Shown here piece by piece: positions 32,189-41,246 of a stretch of DNA of 46,968 nt. How positions within the stretch are numbered: position 1 is the first letter of the stretch; each line of letters opens with the position of its first letter. Made by a program: the position numbers and the translations under genes. A model generated the notes under the pieces. It did not search any database. It had not been told where the DNA came from and saw nothing but the letters and a program-made list of their open reading frames with translations. Origin of the DNA: JBAZLV01 sp041650055 (GTDB lineage Bacteria > Nitrospirota > UBA9217); assembly GCA_041650055.1 (NCBI GenBank), contig JBAZLV010000014.1, positions 1 to 46,968 of the forward strand. The letters run 5' to 3'.

Positions 32189-33265
32189 ATGATTACCGTT
32201 TCTGATTCCATAAAAAACATTGCACCCTATGTTCCCGGCAAACCCATTGAGGAGCTGGAACGTGAACTCGGGATTACCGGAAGCATCAAGCTTGCTTCGA
32301 ACGAGAACCCGCTGGGGCCGTCACCCAGGGCAGTGGCTGCCGTAAAAAAAGCATTGACCGGATTAAACCGCTACCCGGACGGAACCGGATATTATCTGTC
32401 CGAAGCAATTGCAAAAAGATACAAGGTTGCTCTTTCTCAGGTTATTCTTGGAAATGGATCAAACGAGCTTATTGAGCTTGCGATTCGGACGTTTATCCAG
32501 CCCGGGGATGAAGTTGTTTCTGCGAACCCTTCCTTTGCCGTGTACACCATAATCACCCAGGCGGCGGGCGGAACGAATATCGTTGTTCCCTGCAAGGAGA
32601 GTAAGCATGATCTGGATGCAATGGCAGATCGGATCACACCTAGAACAAGGCTCGTTTTTATCTCGAACCCGAACAATCCGACCGGAACCATGAACACCAA
32701 ATCAGAAATGGACCGGTTTATGAGCCGGGTGCCGGAGCATGTTCTGGTATGCCTTGATGAAGCGTATGCCGAGTATGTAACGCATGCGGAATTTCCCGAT
32801 TTTCTCGAATATCTCAATGAAGGCCGCCAGATTATCGCGATGCGCACTTTTTCAAAAATTTACGGACTGGCCGGACTCCGGATAGGGTATGGGATCACGC
32901 TGCCGGAAGTTGTCGAATACATGAATAAGGTACGTCAGCCGTTCAATACCAATGCCTTGGGACAGATCGGCGCGCGAGCGGCATTATCTGACCGCAAACA
33001 TGTTGAGCGGTCAATTGCCATCAACAATGAAGGAAAGCAGTTCCTCTATTTGTCATTCGAACGGTTAAAAATCCCTTTTATCAGAACGGAGACGAATTTC
33101 GTTCTGTTCGAATTGCCAATTGACCGTGGTGCTGCCTATACCGCACTCCTCAAGGAAGGGGTCATTATCCGACCCATCGGGGAGAAGAAACTTCGGGTGA
33201 CCATTGGCTTGCCTGAAGAAAACAAGCGATTTGTGGAAGCTTTGGAAAAGATTCTTACAACATAA
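32189..33265 (+). CDS. hisC: HisC-type aminotransferase, probably aromatic
   Basis: 358 residues from the ATG at 32189, which has AGAGAG 8 bases upstream; an ATG at 32168 in frame is less likely as family members start MITVSDSI. It is a class II PLP aminotransferase with SNENPLGPSP, SNPNNPTGT and the PLP lysine in TFSKIYGLAGLRIGYG. The sequence is HisC-like. No other his gene is near, and it sits between pheA and aroF, so transamination of phenylpyruvate and hydroxyphenylpyruvate (or prephenate) is a reasonable role, perhaps alongside histidinol phosphate. It starts 75 bases after pheA. Confidence 0.9.
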   Translation: MITVSDSIKNIAPYVPGKPIEELERELGITGSIKLASNENPLGPSPRAVAAVKKALTGLNRYPDGTGYYLSEAIAKRYKVALSQVILGNGSNELIELAIRTFIQPGDEVVSANPSFAVYTIITQAAGGTNIVVPCKESKHDLDAMADRITPRTRLVFISNPNNPTGTMNTKSEMDRFMSRVPEHVLVCLDEAYAEYVTHAEFPDFLEYLNEGRQIIAMRTFSKIYGLAGLRIGYGITLPEVVEYMNKVRQPFNTNALGQIGARAALSDRKHVERSIAINNEGKQFLYLSFERLKIPFIRTETNFVLFELPIDRGAAYTALLKEGVIIRPIGEKKLRVTIGLPEENKRFVEALEKILTT

Positions 33266-33289
33266 GAACAAGCATAGAAGAGAGATTTC

Positions 33290-34303
33290 ATGATTATTGT
33301 TTTAAAGCCTGGTGCCACTGAAGATCAGGTCAATCATATTGTCAAAAAATTAAAGGGGCTCGGTCTTCAGGCCCATATTTCTACGGGGATAGAACGCACG
33401 GTGATCGGCGCCATCGGCGATGAAGCGGTGCTCCGGAGTCTTCCCTTAGAAGTTATCCCTGGAGTTGAAAAAGTTCATTCAATCCTAAAACCGTATAAAC
33501 TTGCGAGCAGGGAATTTCGGAAGGAGAACACAGTCATAACCGTCGGTGGAGTCGAAATCGGCGGGAATAAAATCGTGGTTATGGCAGGCCCATGCGCAGT
33601 GGAGAATCGGACACTGCTTTTTGAAACTGCAAAAGAGGCCAAGATGGCCGGGGCGACGTTTATCCGGGGCGGTGCTTTTAAACCGCGTACGTCACCCTAT
33701 ACTTTCCAGGGACTGGGTGAAGAAGGGCTGCGGTATCTTGCCGAGGCACGGGAACGAACCGGTCTTCCGGTTGTGACCGAGGTAATGGATCCCCGCGATA
33801 TGGACGCCATCGTGAAATACGCGGACATCGTGCAGATCGGGGCTCGTAACATGCAAAATTTCCGGCTTTTGAAGGAAGTGGGAGAGTACCATAAACCGGT
33901 GGTTTTGAAGCGAGGTATATCCGCGACGATCAAGGAATGGCTTATGTCGGCTGAATATATTATGGCCGGCGGAAATCACCAGGTGATTTTATGCGAACGA
34001 GGAATCCGGACGTATGAGACTGCGACCCGGAATACGCTTGACCTTTCTGCCGTTCCGGTATTGAAACAGCTTACTCATTTGCCCGTGATCGTGGATCCGA
34101 GCCATGCTGTGGGGAAATGGGATCTGGTTGCTCCTATGGCAAAGGCCGCGGTGGCTGCAGGAGCGGACGGGTTGATTATTGAAGTGCATCCCAATCCCGA
34201 AGAAGCGCTTTCAGACGGCGAGCAATCCTTGAAACCAAAAATATTCAAACAACTGATGGAAGAGCTCAAATCCATTGCTGCTGCCGTTGGAAGAGAGATA
34301 TAA
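33290..34303 (+). CDS. aroF: 3-deoxy-7-phosphoheptulonate synthase (DAHP synthase, type I-beta)
   Basis: 337 residues. An N-terminal ferredoxin-like regulatory domain (1-70; MIIVLKPGATEDQV) precedes a TIM barrel with VMAGPCAVEN, RGGAFKPRTSPY, VLKRGISATIKEW and DPSHAVGKW. It condenses PEP and erythrose 4-phosphate, the first step of the shikimate pathway. The same architecture in Thermotoga is tyrosine-regulated by the ferredoxin-like domain. It starts 24 bases after hisC and 134 AT-rich bases separate it from tyrA. Confidence 0.95.
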   Translation: MIIVLKPGATEDQVNHIVKKLKGLGLQAHISTGIERTVIGAIGDEAVLRSLPLEVIPGVEKVHSILKPYKLASREFRKENTVITVGGVEIGGNKIVVMAGPCAVENRTLLFETAKEAKMAGATFIRGGAFKPRTSPYTFQGLGEEGLRYLAEARERTGLPVVTEVMDPRDMDAIVKYADIVQIGARNMQNFRLLKEVGEYHKPVVLKRGISATIKEWLMSAEYIMAGGNHQVILCERGIRTYETATRNTLDLSAVPVLKQLTHLPVIVDPSHAVGKWDLVAPMAKAAVAAGADGLIIEVHPNPEEALSDGEQSLKPKIFKQLMEELKSIAAAVGREI

Positions 34304-34309
34304 CAAAAC

Positions 34310-34380
34310 CGTAAATTTCACATTAACAAATCTCAATTTCCAAATAAAAATAATAACAAACATCCAGGATAGTTTGGTTT
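34310..34380. repeat. AT-rich intergenic segment related to elements A and B (weak)
   Basis: The aroF-tyrA gap holds an AT-rich stretch with AACAAATCTCAATTTCCAAA and AATAACAAAC, words like those of the elements in the ispA-dxs and lspA-lgt gaps. The right half carries GTTTGGTTTATTTTT, a partial inverse. Arms are more decayed than in A and B. There is no clear promoter; tyrA has GGGGAG about 12 bases before its ATG. Confidence 0.35.
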
Positions 34381-34437
34381 ATTTTTCTGATGATTGTATT
34401 GTATCTTTGATTTAACGATGGGGAGATTCATGGTACC

Positions 34438-35298
34438 ATGATTCACTTTAACAAGGTAACTATTATCGGTGTTGGTCTTATCGGCGGTTCGCTTGCCAGG
34501 GTTCTGAAAGCACGGAATATCGCCGACTGCATTATCGGAGCAGGAAGAAGCAGGCAGTCGCTTGACCTTGCGCTGTCGCTGGGAGTTATCGACCGCATTG
34601 ATATGAATATGAAACAAGCTGTAGCGGATGCTGATCTTATTGTCCTTGCATCGCCAGTCGGCATCTTTGAAACGATTGCGCGAGAGATCGGGCCGTTTTT
34701 CAAGCAGGGAGCGATTCTTACTGATGTCGGAAGCGTGAAGGGATCGCTTGTTCGTGCCATAGAAAATTGTATGCCTTCAGGGGTTCATTATGTCCCCGGA
34801 CATCCGATTGCCGGGAAAGAGAAATTCGGCGTAGCTGAAGCAACTGCAACCCTGTTTCAGGGTGCGAAATGCATTTTGACTCCCACGAGCAAGACCGATC
34901 CCAAAGCGCTTCACGTTATTCACGAATTATGGACCAGTGCCGGATCCTCCCTCATTACCCTGGACCCGGATATGCATGACAGAATTTTCGCAGCCGTAAG
35001 CCATATGCCTCATGTTGCTGCCTATGCGATGATACACGCAGTGGAGGAGTTAAACACCGGAACCGAAAGTTATATAAAATTTTCCGGCGCTGGATTTCGA
35101 GATTTTACCAGAATTGCCGCAAGCTCTCCTGAAGTCTGGAAAGATATCTGCGTTCTGAATCGTGAAAATATTCTTGCAATGATCGACCGATATCAGGATG
35201 CCTTGAACAGGTTTAAAAAGGATCTTCTTGCAGGCGATGAAAAAAAGATGGAAGAGTATTTTCGGCTGGCAAGTGAAACGAGAAGGAAGCTGGGATAA
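34438..35298 (+). CDS. tyrA: Prephenate dehydrogenase
   Basis: 286 residues. The N-terminal Rossmann domain has VTIIGVGLIGGSLA for NAD(P) binding, and DVGSVKG, HPIAGKE and SHMPHVAAY lie in the later part. It converts prephenate to 4-hydroxyphenylpyruvate with loss of CO2, leading to tyrosine. No ACT domain is fused. Its stop codon overlaps the aroA ATG by one base (TAATG), so they are translationally coupled. It may instead use arogenate; the sequence does not settle this. Confidence 0.93.
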   Translation: MIHFNKVTIIGVGLIGGSLARVLKARNIADCIIGAGRSRQSLDLALSLGVIDRIDMNMKQAVADADLIVLASPVGIFETIAREIGPFFKQGAILTDVGSVKGSLVRAIENCMPSGVHYVPGHPIAGKEKFGVAEATATLFQGAKCILTPTSKTDPKALHVIHELWTSAGSSLITLDPDMHDRIFAAVSHMPHVAAYAMIHAVEELNTGTESYIKFSGAGFRDFTRIAASSPEVWKDICVLNRENILAMIDRYQDALNRFKKDLLAGDEKKMEEYFRLASETRRKLG

Positions 35299-36599
35299 TG
35301 TCAGACTGCATACACCTACAACCTTCCAAGGGACTGCATGGTGCGATAACGCTTCCTGGCGACAAATCATTGTCGCATCGCGCAGTGCTTCTGGGATCAA
35401 TTGCCGAAGGAGAAACGGAAGTCACGGGATTCCTTCCCGCTGAAGACACGTTGAACACGGTCAGGGTCGTGCAGCACATGGGAATTCGAATTGAGCGCAC
35501 AGGAAGTGATCGGCTGCTAATCCAGGGGAACGGTCTGGATGGTCTTTCAGAGCCGGAACAAGCGCTTGATCTTGGAAATTCCGGAACAGGCATGCGGCTT
35601 CTTGCAGGACTGCTTGCAGGCCAGGATTTTTTTTCCGTTCTGACCGGAGACCAGTACCTTTTGAAACGGCCCATGGACAGGATTGTTCAACCGCTTCGCC
35701 AGATGAATGCTGTGATCGATGGTCGGGCAAACGGGAAATTTGCTCCCCTTGCCATCCGGGGCGGCGGCATAAAAACAAAGGCGATTGATTACGGAAGTCC
35801 TGTAGCAAGCGCTCAAGTGAAATCAGCCATACTGCTTGCAGGATTATATGCCCACGGAGTAACATCAGTTCTTGAACCGTCAAAATCACGGGATCATACT
35901 GAACGGATGCTCCGGTTCTTCACTGTTGACGTGAAAGAAGAAGGGCTGCGTGTTTCCATCCAGGGGAGACAACCTCTTCGTGCCGGGGAACCGCTTGCCA
36001 TTCCGGCGGATATCTCGTCAGCTGCTTTTTTTCTTGTGGCCGCGTCGATTGTGCCCGGATCCGATCTTCTCATCAGGAACGTGGGACTTAATCCGACCCG
36101 CACGGGAATTCTTGATGTGCTTGCGGCAATGGGAGCGAACATCACGATTGAACAACAGAGAGAACTGGGAGGGGAGCCCGCAGGAGACCTTCGTGTCCGA
36201 TACCAACAACTTCATGGAATTGAGGTCGCCGGAGATATGGTTCTTCGTGCTCTTGACGAGATTCCTGTTTTATCTGTTGCAGCAGCATACGCTGAAGGCA
36301 CGACCGTGATTAGGGATGCAGCAGAACTCCGCGTGAAAGAGTCTGATCGGATAGCAACCATATCGACTGAGTTGCGAAAACTGGGCGTTTCCGTGATTGA
36401 GCAGCAGGATGGAATGAAAATTCAGGGGAACGAATCGATCGCCGGAGGGGACTGCGAAAGCCATGGCGATCACCGTATTGCAATGTCCATGGCAGTAGCG
36501 GGACTTGCCGCACGCGGAGAGACGACCGTGCATGACTGTGGCTGGATCGAGACGTCATTTCCAGGATTCGAACAGCTGCTTAAGCAGGCGGCATATTAA
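35298..36599 (+). CDS. aroA: 3-phosphoshikimate 1-carboxyvinyltransferase (EPSP synthase)
   Basis: 433 residues, two inside-out alpha/beta domains. LPGDKSLSHRAVLLGSIAEG lies near residue 16 and LGNSGTGMRLLAGLLAG near residue 94, with VKESDRIA and GDHRIAMS in the C-terminal half. The enzyme adds the enolpyruvyl group of PEP to shikimate 3-phosphate, the target of glyphosate. The glycine-rich loop variant GNSGTGMR reads Gly at the residue often noted as Gly/Ala in class I and II enzymes. It overlaps tyrA by one base and leads into cmk after 27 bases. Confidence 0.96.
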   Translation: MSDCIHLQPSKGLHGAITLPGDKSLSHRAVLLGSIAEGETEVTGFLPAEDTLNTVRVVQHMGIRIERTGSDRLLIQGNGLDGLSEPEQALDLGNSGTGMRLLAGLLAGQDFFSVLTGDQYLLKRPMDRIVQPLRQMNAVIDGRANGKFAPLAIRGGGIKTKAIDYGSPVASAQVKSAILLAGLYAHGVTSVLEPSKSRDHTERMLRFFTVDVKEEGLRVSIQGRQPLRAGEPLAIPADISSAAFFLVAASIVPGSDLLIRNVGLNPTRTGILDVLAAMGANITIEQQRELGGEPAGDLRVRYQQLHGIEVAGDMVLRALDEIPVLSVAAAYAEGTTVIRDAAELRVKESDRIATISTELRKLGVSVIEQQDGMKIQGNESIAGGDCESHGDHRIAMSMAVAGLAARGETTVHDCGWIETSFPGFEQLLKQAAY

Positions 36600-36626
36600 T
36601 TTTTCTGTTTTCAACAGGATAGTTGC

Positions 36627-37352
36627 ATGAAAAAAAAAGGTCTTACCATTGCGATAGACGGGCCTTCCGGCGCAGGTAAAAGCACGGTTGCGCGTCTTCT
36701 TGCAAAAAAACTGGATTATATTTACATTGATACCGGCGCAATGTACCGGGCAGTCGGATGGAAAACGAAACAGGAGGGAATCGATCCTTCAAGTGAAGGA
36801 AAGCTGGCGGCTCTTTGCATGAAAACCGCGATTACCATTCAAAGCAAGAACAACGATCCCCGGATTTTTGCCGATGGAATTGATGTGAGTGAGGCGATCC
36901 GGGCACCGGAAATGGGAATGATGGCCTCTCTGGTTTCTCAGTCCCCTGGTGTCAGGGCAAGACTCCTGATTCTTCAGCGGAAATTAGGCAAGAACGGCGG
37001 CGTGGTTATGGATGGAAGGGATATTGGCACCGTGGTGTTTCCCGATGCGGAGATTAAATTTTTTCTGGATGCCTCTCCTGAAGAACGGGGAAGGCGGCGC
37101 TATCTGGAACTAAAAGCAAAAGGCATGAATGTTGATCTCGCCCAGATTACCAAAGGGATCCAAGATCGAGATCAGCAGGACAGCAGCCGCAGCCTTGCGC
37201 CGCTTAAAAAGGCGGATGATGCGATTCTCATCGATTCAACGAAGTGCAGTATTGAAGAAACAATCGAGACGATGATGAAAGTGATTGCAGAAAAACTCAA
37301 ATGTCAAAGCTCAGGTCAAACGAGGTCGCATGGAAGTCTATCTAGCAGATAA
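36627..37352 (+). CDS. cmk: Cytidylate kinase
   Basis: 241 residues. The P-loop is in IDGPSGAGKST (about 10-20), then YIDTGAMYRAVG for substrate binding and VMDGRDIGTVVFP, with the lid at RRRYLELK. It phosphorylates CMP and dCMP. Family members end around residue 225; here about 15 extra residues (CQSSGQTRSHGSLSSR) are read through DNA that looks like repeat-derived words (CAAATGTCAAAGC, CAGGTCAAAC). The last 23 bases overlap the ispH start. aroA-cmk-ispH-rpsA is a known conserved order. Confidence 0.95.
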   Translation: MKKKGLTIAIDGPSGAGKSTVARLLAKKLDYIYIDTGAMYRAVGWKTKQEGIDPSSEGKLAALCMKTAITIQSKNNDPRIFADGIDVSEAIRAPEMGMMASLVSQSPGVRARLLILQRKLGKNGGVVMDGRDIGTVVFPDAEIKFFLDASPEERGRRRYLELKAKGMNVDLAQITKGIQDRDQQDSSRSLAPLKKADDAILIDSTKCSIEETIETMMKVIAEKLKCQSSGQTRSHGSLSSR

Positions 37353-38172
37353 AGCAGGGTTTTGTTTCGGCGTGAAACGAGCGATCAATACCGCATTCGA
37401 AGCCGCAGCGAACGGCAAAGTGTATTGCCTGGGACCACTGATTCATAATCCCCAGGAAGTCGAGCGGCTGCGGCATGCCGGCGTTGAACTGGTGGAGGAT
37501 TTTTCATCCCTCAACCGAGGGGATTATCTCATTATTCGTTCGCACGGGGTCCCTCCCAGTGTGCTGGATCATATTCGGAAATGCGGTTTGCACATCATCG
37601 ATCTCACCTGTCCGTTTGTGAGCAAGGCCCAACGAGATGCTGAGGCGCTCCACCGGGACGGATACCAGGTTGTGATCGTTGGTGAAAAAAAACATCCCGA
37701 AGTTCAGAGCATTCTGGGGTATGCGGGAACAAATGCCGTGGTTGTAGAATCACCTGAAGATGTCAGTGAAGTCCGGTTTACAAACAGGATTGGTGTCGTT
37801 GCGCAGACCACCCAATCGTATGGCAATTTCTCCAAAATTGTGTTAACATTATTAAGTCTTTCCAAGGAATTAAAGGTTTTTAATACCATCTGTGATTCCA
37901 CGAAAGAGCGGCAGGATGCAGCTCGTGTTCTTGCCGGGAAAGTGGATGTCATGCTCGTGGTAGGTGGCAGAAACAGCGCCAATACAAGCCGGCTGGTTTC
38001 GGTTTGCCAACAAGAAGGAAAACCCACGTATCATATTGAAGTGGATGAAGAAATTCAACCTCAGTGGTTTGAGGGGGTGACCAAGGTGGGGGTCACTGCA
38101 GGCGCATCAACGCCAGACTGGATCATTGAAGGCGTTTTGGAAAAATTATCGAGTGGAAAAGTAGGCATATAA
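37330..38172 (+). CDS. ispH: 4-hydroxy-3-methylbut-2-enyl diphosphate reductase
   Basis: 280 residues from the ATG at 37330 (GAGGT upstream); an earlier in-frame start lies inside cmk and adds a non-homologous stretch. Three Fe-S ligands are Cys in AGFCFGV, DLTCPFV and NTICDST. The catalytic region contains QTTQS and GGRNSANT. It makes IPP and DMAPP in the last step of the DXP pathway whose first step (dxs) is at 6663. A 4Fe-4S enzyme, it is oxygen-sensitive in many species. It is followed 35 bases later by rpsA. Confidence 0.95.
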   Translation: MEVYLADKAGFCFGVKRAINTAFEAAANGKVYCLGPLIHNPQEVERLRHAGVELVEDFSSLNRGDYLIIRSHGVPPSVLDHIRKCGLHIIDLTCPFVSKAQRDAEALHRDGYQVVIVGEKKHPEVQSILGYAGTNAVVVESPEDVSEVRFTNRIGVVAQTTQSYGNFSKIVLTLLSLSKELKVFNTICDSTKERQDAARVLAGKVDVMLVVGGRNSANTSRLVSVCQQEGKPTYHIEVDEEIQPQWFEGVTKVGVTAGASTPDWIIEGVLEKLSSGKVGI

Positions 38173-38207
38173 GAGAGCAGGTATTGCTTCATAAGGCAGG
38201 TATTATC

Positions 38208-39905
38208 ATGAAAGCTATGAGTGAAAATTTTGAACAGGAAGAAAACGAACAGCCGGTCGGAGAACAAAATAAAACTGAATTTGAGCAGCTGTATGATCAG
38301 TCGCTTAAGAAGTTCAAATCCGGAACGGTAATCAAGGGACGTGTTCTCCAGGTACGATCCGGAGTGGTACTGCTGGATCTCGGATATAAATCCGACGGCA
38401 TTATTCCGACTGAACAATTTACCGAAGAAGAGCTGAAAACGCTCTGCCCCGGCGATGAACTTGATGTCCTGCTTGAAAAAGCAGAAGACTCAAATGGAAA
38501 CCTCCTGTTGTCTCGCGAAAAAGCCAAGAAACTTCAGATTTGGGACGACCTCAACCGGGCTTATCAAACCGGATCCGCTGTTAAAGGGAAAATAATAACT
38601 GCAATTAAAGGCGGATTAACCGTCGATATTGGAGGTGTCGCGGCATTTCTCCCTGGTTCCCAAATCGATACGAAACCCGTCAGGAACCTGAACCAGATGG
38701 TCGGTCAGGTGCAGGATTTTAAAATTATTAAAATGAACTCTGGCCGGGGCAATATCGTCCTTTCCCGAAGAGCGCTACTCGAAAATCATCAACAGGTTCA
38801 GAAAGCGGAAATTCTTTCGTCTCTCACGGAAGGGAAAATTCTTACCGGAACGATAAAAAATATTACCGATTATGGAGCGTTCATTGATCTCGGTGGAATC
38901 GATGGTTTACTGCATATTACTGATCTGTCCTGGGGAAGAGTAAATCACCCTTCGGAAGTGGTTTCCGTTGGAGATACAATTGAGGTTATGGTGCTTAAGT
39001 ATGATCGAGAAAAACAGAAGGTATCGCTTGGACTAAAACAAAAAACTCCTGATCCATGGATGTCGGTTGAAGAAAAGTACCCTGTCGGCAAGCGCGTTCG
39101 AGGCACCGTTTCCAATATTACTGATTATGGCGCCTTTGTTGAACTTGAATCCGGTGTTGAAGGATTGATTCATATTTCTGAAATGTCCTGGACCCATAAG
39201 GTAAAACATCCGTCCAAAATGCTTTCTCCAGGAAATGAAGTAGAAGCACAGGTCTTGTCAGTTGATCGGGCGGGAAAACGTATTTCGCTCGGCATAAAAC
39301 AGATCGATCCCAATCCGTGGACTACGCTTGCAGAGCGCTATCCCCTTGGATCGGCACTGGAAGGAAAAGTAAGAACCATTACAGATTTCGGTGTATTCGT
39401 AAACGTTGAAGAAGGCATTGATGGCCTTATTCATATTTCCGATCTATCATGGACAAAACATATCAAGCATCCGTCGGAAGTACTTAAGAAAGGGCAAACA
39501 ACAAAGGCCATTGTTCTTTCGATAGAACCGCAAAAGGAAAGAATTTCCCTCGGCTTAAAACAATTGACACCTGATCCCTGGGAAAAAACGATTCCTGGAC
39601 GATATGCAATTGGAAACGATGAAACCGGGAGAATAACAAAAAAGGCGGATTTTGGTTTGTTTGTCGAGCTTGAGCAAGGGATTGAGGGGTTGATTCCTAC
39701 CTCAGAAATTCCGAAAGAGACAGATGTAAAGGAAGGCGATGAAGTAACAGCCCGGGTAATCAAAGTGGATAAAGGCGATCGGAAAATCGCGCTTTCCTTG
39801 AAGGCATACCTCAGGAACAAAGACCGGTCATCACTTCAGGAATATTTGAGCCAGCAGCAGAAGCCGGATACAACGCTGGGAACGTTGATCAAAGAGCGGA
39901 GCTGA
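38208..39905 (+). CDS. rpsA: 30S ribosomal protein S1, six S1 domains
   Basis: 565 residues from the ATG at 38208 (AAGGCAGG 7 bases upstream). Six S1 domains are visible: two divergent ones near 35-105 and 120-190, then four close repeats each with ITDYGAF- or ITDFGVF-type strands, LIHISDLSW and HPSEV/HPSKM. S1 brings mRNA to the 30S ribosome, chiefly Gram-negative messages with weak ribosome sites, which fits the weakly preceded genes in this window. It overlaps nothing and sppA follows directly. Confidence 0.95.
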   Translation: MKAMSENFEQEENEQPVGEQNKTEFEQLYDQSLKKFKSGTVIKGRVLQVRSGVVLLDLGYKSDGIIPTEQFTEEELKTLCPGDELDVLLEKAEDSNGNLLLSREKAKKLQIWDDLNRAYQTGSAVKGKIITAIKGGLTVDIGGVAAFLPGSQIDTKPVRNLNQMVGQVQDFKIIKMNSGRGNIVLSRRALLENHQQVQKAEILSSLTEGKILTGTIKNITDYGAFIDLGGIDGLLHITDLSWGRVNHPSEVVSVGDTIEVMVLKYDREKQKVSLGLKQKTPDPWMSVEEKYPVGKRVRGTVSNITDYGAFVELESGVEGLIHISEMSWTHKVKHPSKMLSPGNEVEAQVLSVDRAGKRISLGIKQIDPNPWTTLAERYPLGSALEGKVRTITDFGVFVNVEEGIDGLIHISDLSWTKHIKHPSEVLKKGQTTKAIVLSIEPQKERISLGLKQLTPDPWEKTIPGRYAIGNDETGRITKKADFGLFVELEQGIEGLIPTSEIPKETDVKEGDEVTARVIKVDKGDRKIALSLKAYLRNKDRSSLQEYLSQQQKPDTTLGTLIKERS

Positions 39906-39908
39906 TTG

Positions 39909-40814
39909 ATGAAAAAAAATCCTCTTGTGATTGTGTTGCTGACGGCGGTATCGCTCGGTATTCTTTTTTTCATCATTGTTTCTGCCGCGTCTTTGTTATC
40001 AGGAAACAAACACTCGTCCAAATCCCTGCCGATCGTTGGTATCGGAAAGGTTGCACTCGTAAAAATAGAAGGCGTTCTCCTTACTTCAACTTCCATCATC
40101 GAAGAATTAAAAAATTATATTGACGACCCTTCTATTAAAGCGATTGTTCTGCGGATTGATAGTCCGGGAGGAGGAGTCGTTGTATCGCAGGAAATTTATA
40201 ATGCCGTAAAAAACGCTAAAAAAGAAGGTAAAAAAGTTGTTGCTTCGCTCGGAACGATCGCCGCTTCCGGCGGATACTATGTTGCAGCTGCGGCAGACAA
40301 GATTGTCGCTAATCCCGGAACGCTTACCGGTAGCATCGGGGTCAAGATGGAGTTTGCGAATCTGGAAAAACTGTTTGAAAAAATCGGCGTACGGGAGACC
40401 GTGGTGAAAGCAGGTGAATACAAGGACATCGGTTCCCCCTTTCGCGATATGTCCGCTCATGAAAAAAAGCTGTTGCAGGATGTCATTGATGATGTGCACA
40501 GCCAGTTCATTGAAGCTGTTGTGGAAGGCCGGAAACTGTCTTTTCCGGATGTAAAGGCCATTGCTGACGGCAGAATTTTTACCGGACGACAGGCGCTCGA
40601 ACTTAAACTGATTGACCATCTGGGAGATCTGACAGACAGCATTCAGATGGCCGGCACACTCGCAGGAATAAAAGGGAAACCGCTGGTTGTCGAAAAGAAG
40701 AAAAAGATTCCGTTCTTTGAATATTTAAAGGAAGAAACAGCGACATGGATCGGCGACGTCCTTGTCCGTAGTATCCATAAAAGTACGGGAACATTCCAGT
40801 ATCTTTATCGGTAA
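39909..40814 (+). CDS. sppA: Signal peptide peptidase SppA (short form)
   Basis: 301 residues from the ATG at 39909. An N-terminal membrane anchor (about 5-30) precedes an S49 protease domain with RIDSPGGGVVVSQEI, the nucleophile Ser in TIAASGGYY and the general-base Lys in EYKDIGSPFR. It cuts residual signal peptides in the membrane. It is the single-domain form, which assembles into a multimer. It sits just downstream of rpsA, 3 bases after the stop, in the cluster leading to an IHF gene. Confidence 0.94.
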   Translation: MKKNPLVIVLLTAVSLGILFFIIVSAASLLSGNKHSSKSLPIVGIGKVALVKIEGVLLTSTSIIEELKNYIDDPSIKAIVLRIDSPGGGVVVSQEIYNAVKNAKKEGKKVVASLGTIAASGGYYVAAAADKIVANPGTLTGSIGVKMEFANLEKLFEKIGVRETVVKAGEYKDIGSPFRDMSAHEKKLLQDVIDDVHSQFIEAVVEGRKLSFPDVKAIADGRIFTGRQALELKLIDHLGDLTDSIQMAGTLAGIKGKPLVVEKKKKIPFFEYLKEETATWIGDVLVRSIHKSTGTFQYLYR

Positions 40815-40841
40815 CATTCGTGTTTCGGAGGAGGGGATTGC

Positions 40842-41126
40842 ATGACGAAGGCGGATCTGGTGGACAAGATAACAGAAAAGAAACCGGGATTGACCAGGAA
40901 ACAGGTGGAAGTTGTGGTGAACACAGTTCTCGATGGGATCAAGGACGCGCTCTCCCGCGAGGACAAGGTTGAAATTCGGGGATTCGGTAGTTTTCGCATC
41001 CGGAATCGTCGCGCAAAGGAAGGAAGAAATCCAAAAACCGGAGAGACCGTTTCCGTACCTCCTAAAAAAGTTCCTTTCTTCAAGGCAGGAAAAGAAATGC
41101 GGGAGATTGTTGACGGGAAATTATAA
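40842..41126 (+). CDS. ihfB: Integration host factor / HU family DNA-bending protein
   Basis: 94 residues, start ATG at 40842 with GGAGGAGGGG upstream. The sequence has the HU/IHF fold: helices then RGFGSFRIRNRRAKEGRNPKTGETV, in which the conserved Pro of NPKTG inserts into DNA. IHF-type (not HU) is suggested by RRAKEGRNP and by the rpsA-sppA-ihf order. It would bend DNA at recombination sites and sigma-54 promoters. Whether the partner is an alpha or beta subunit is not resolved. It is followed by two hairpins, the second a terminator. Confidence 0.9.
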   Translation: MTKADLVDKITEKKPGLTRKQVEVVVNTVLDGIKDALSREDKVEIRGFGSFRIRNRRAKEGRNPKTGETVSVPPKKVPFFKAGKEMREIVDGKL

Positions 41127-41140
41127 GAGCGGGGGAAAAC

Positions 41141-41164
41141 GCGCAGACTGCACAGTCGCTGCGC
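41141..41164 (+). other. Stable hairpin after ihfB
   Basis: GCGCAG-ACTG-CA-CAGT-CG-CTGCGC folds into a 10-bp stem interrupted by one bulge, just 15 bases past the stop codon. It could protect the mRNA 3' end or belong to a small RNA together with the next hairpin. Confidence 0.5.
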
Positions 41165-41178
41165 ATGCTGTATTGCTG

Positions 41179-41246
41179 AAAAGCCGCGAGGCGTTGTGCA
41201 TGTATTGTCTCAAGAGTAGTGCATGCCTGACACCCGCGGCTTTTTT
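41179..41246 (+). terminator. Long-loop intrinsic terminator after ihfB
   Basis: AAAAGCCGCG (41179-41188) pairs with CGCGGCTTTT (41235-41244), followed by TTGTGTCTTTTT. The 46-base loop has weak internal pairing (AGGC with GCCT). It closes the operon that began with pheA. The remaining bases to 41319 hold one more hairpin with a GAAA tetraloop (CCTCCGGC-GAAA-GCCGAGG, 41266-41285 approximately). Confidence 0.75.

Noticed and set aside
35213..35674. A 153-codon antisense frame across the tyrA-aroA junction
   Set aside because: Codon pattern follows the genuine genes on the plus strand; the translation looks like low-complexity shadow sequence rich in Ser, Pro and Arg.
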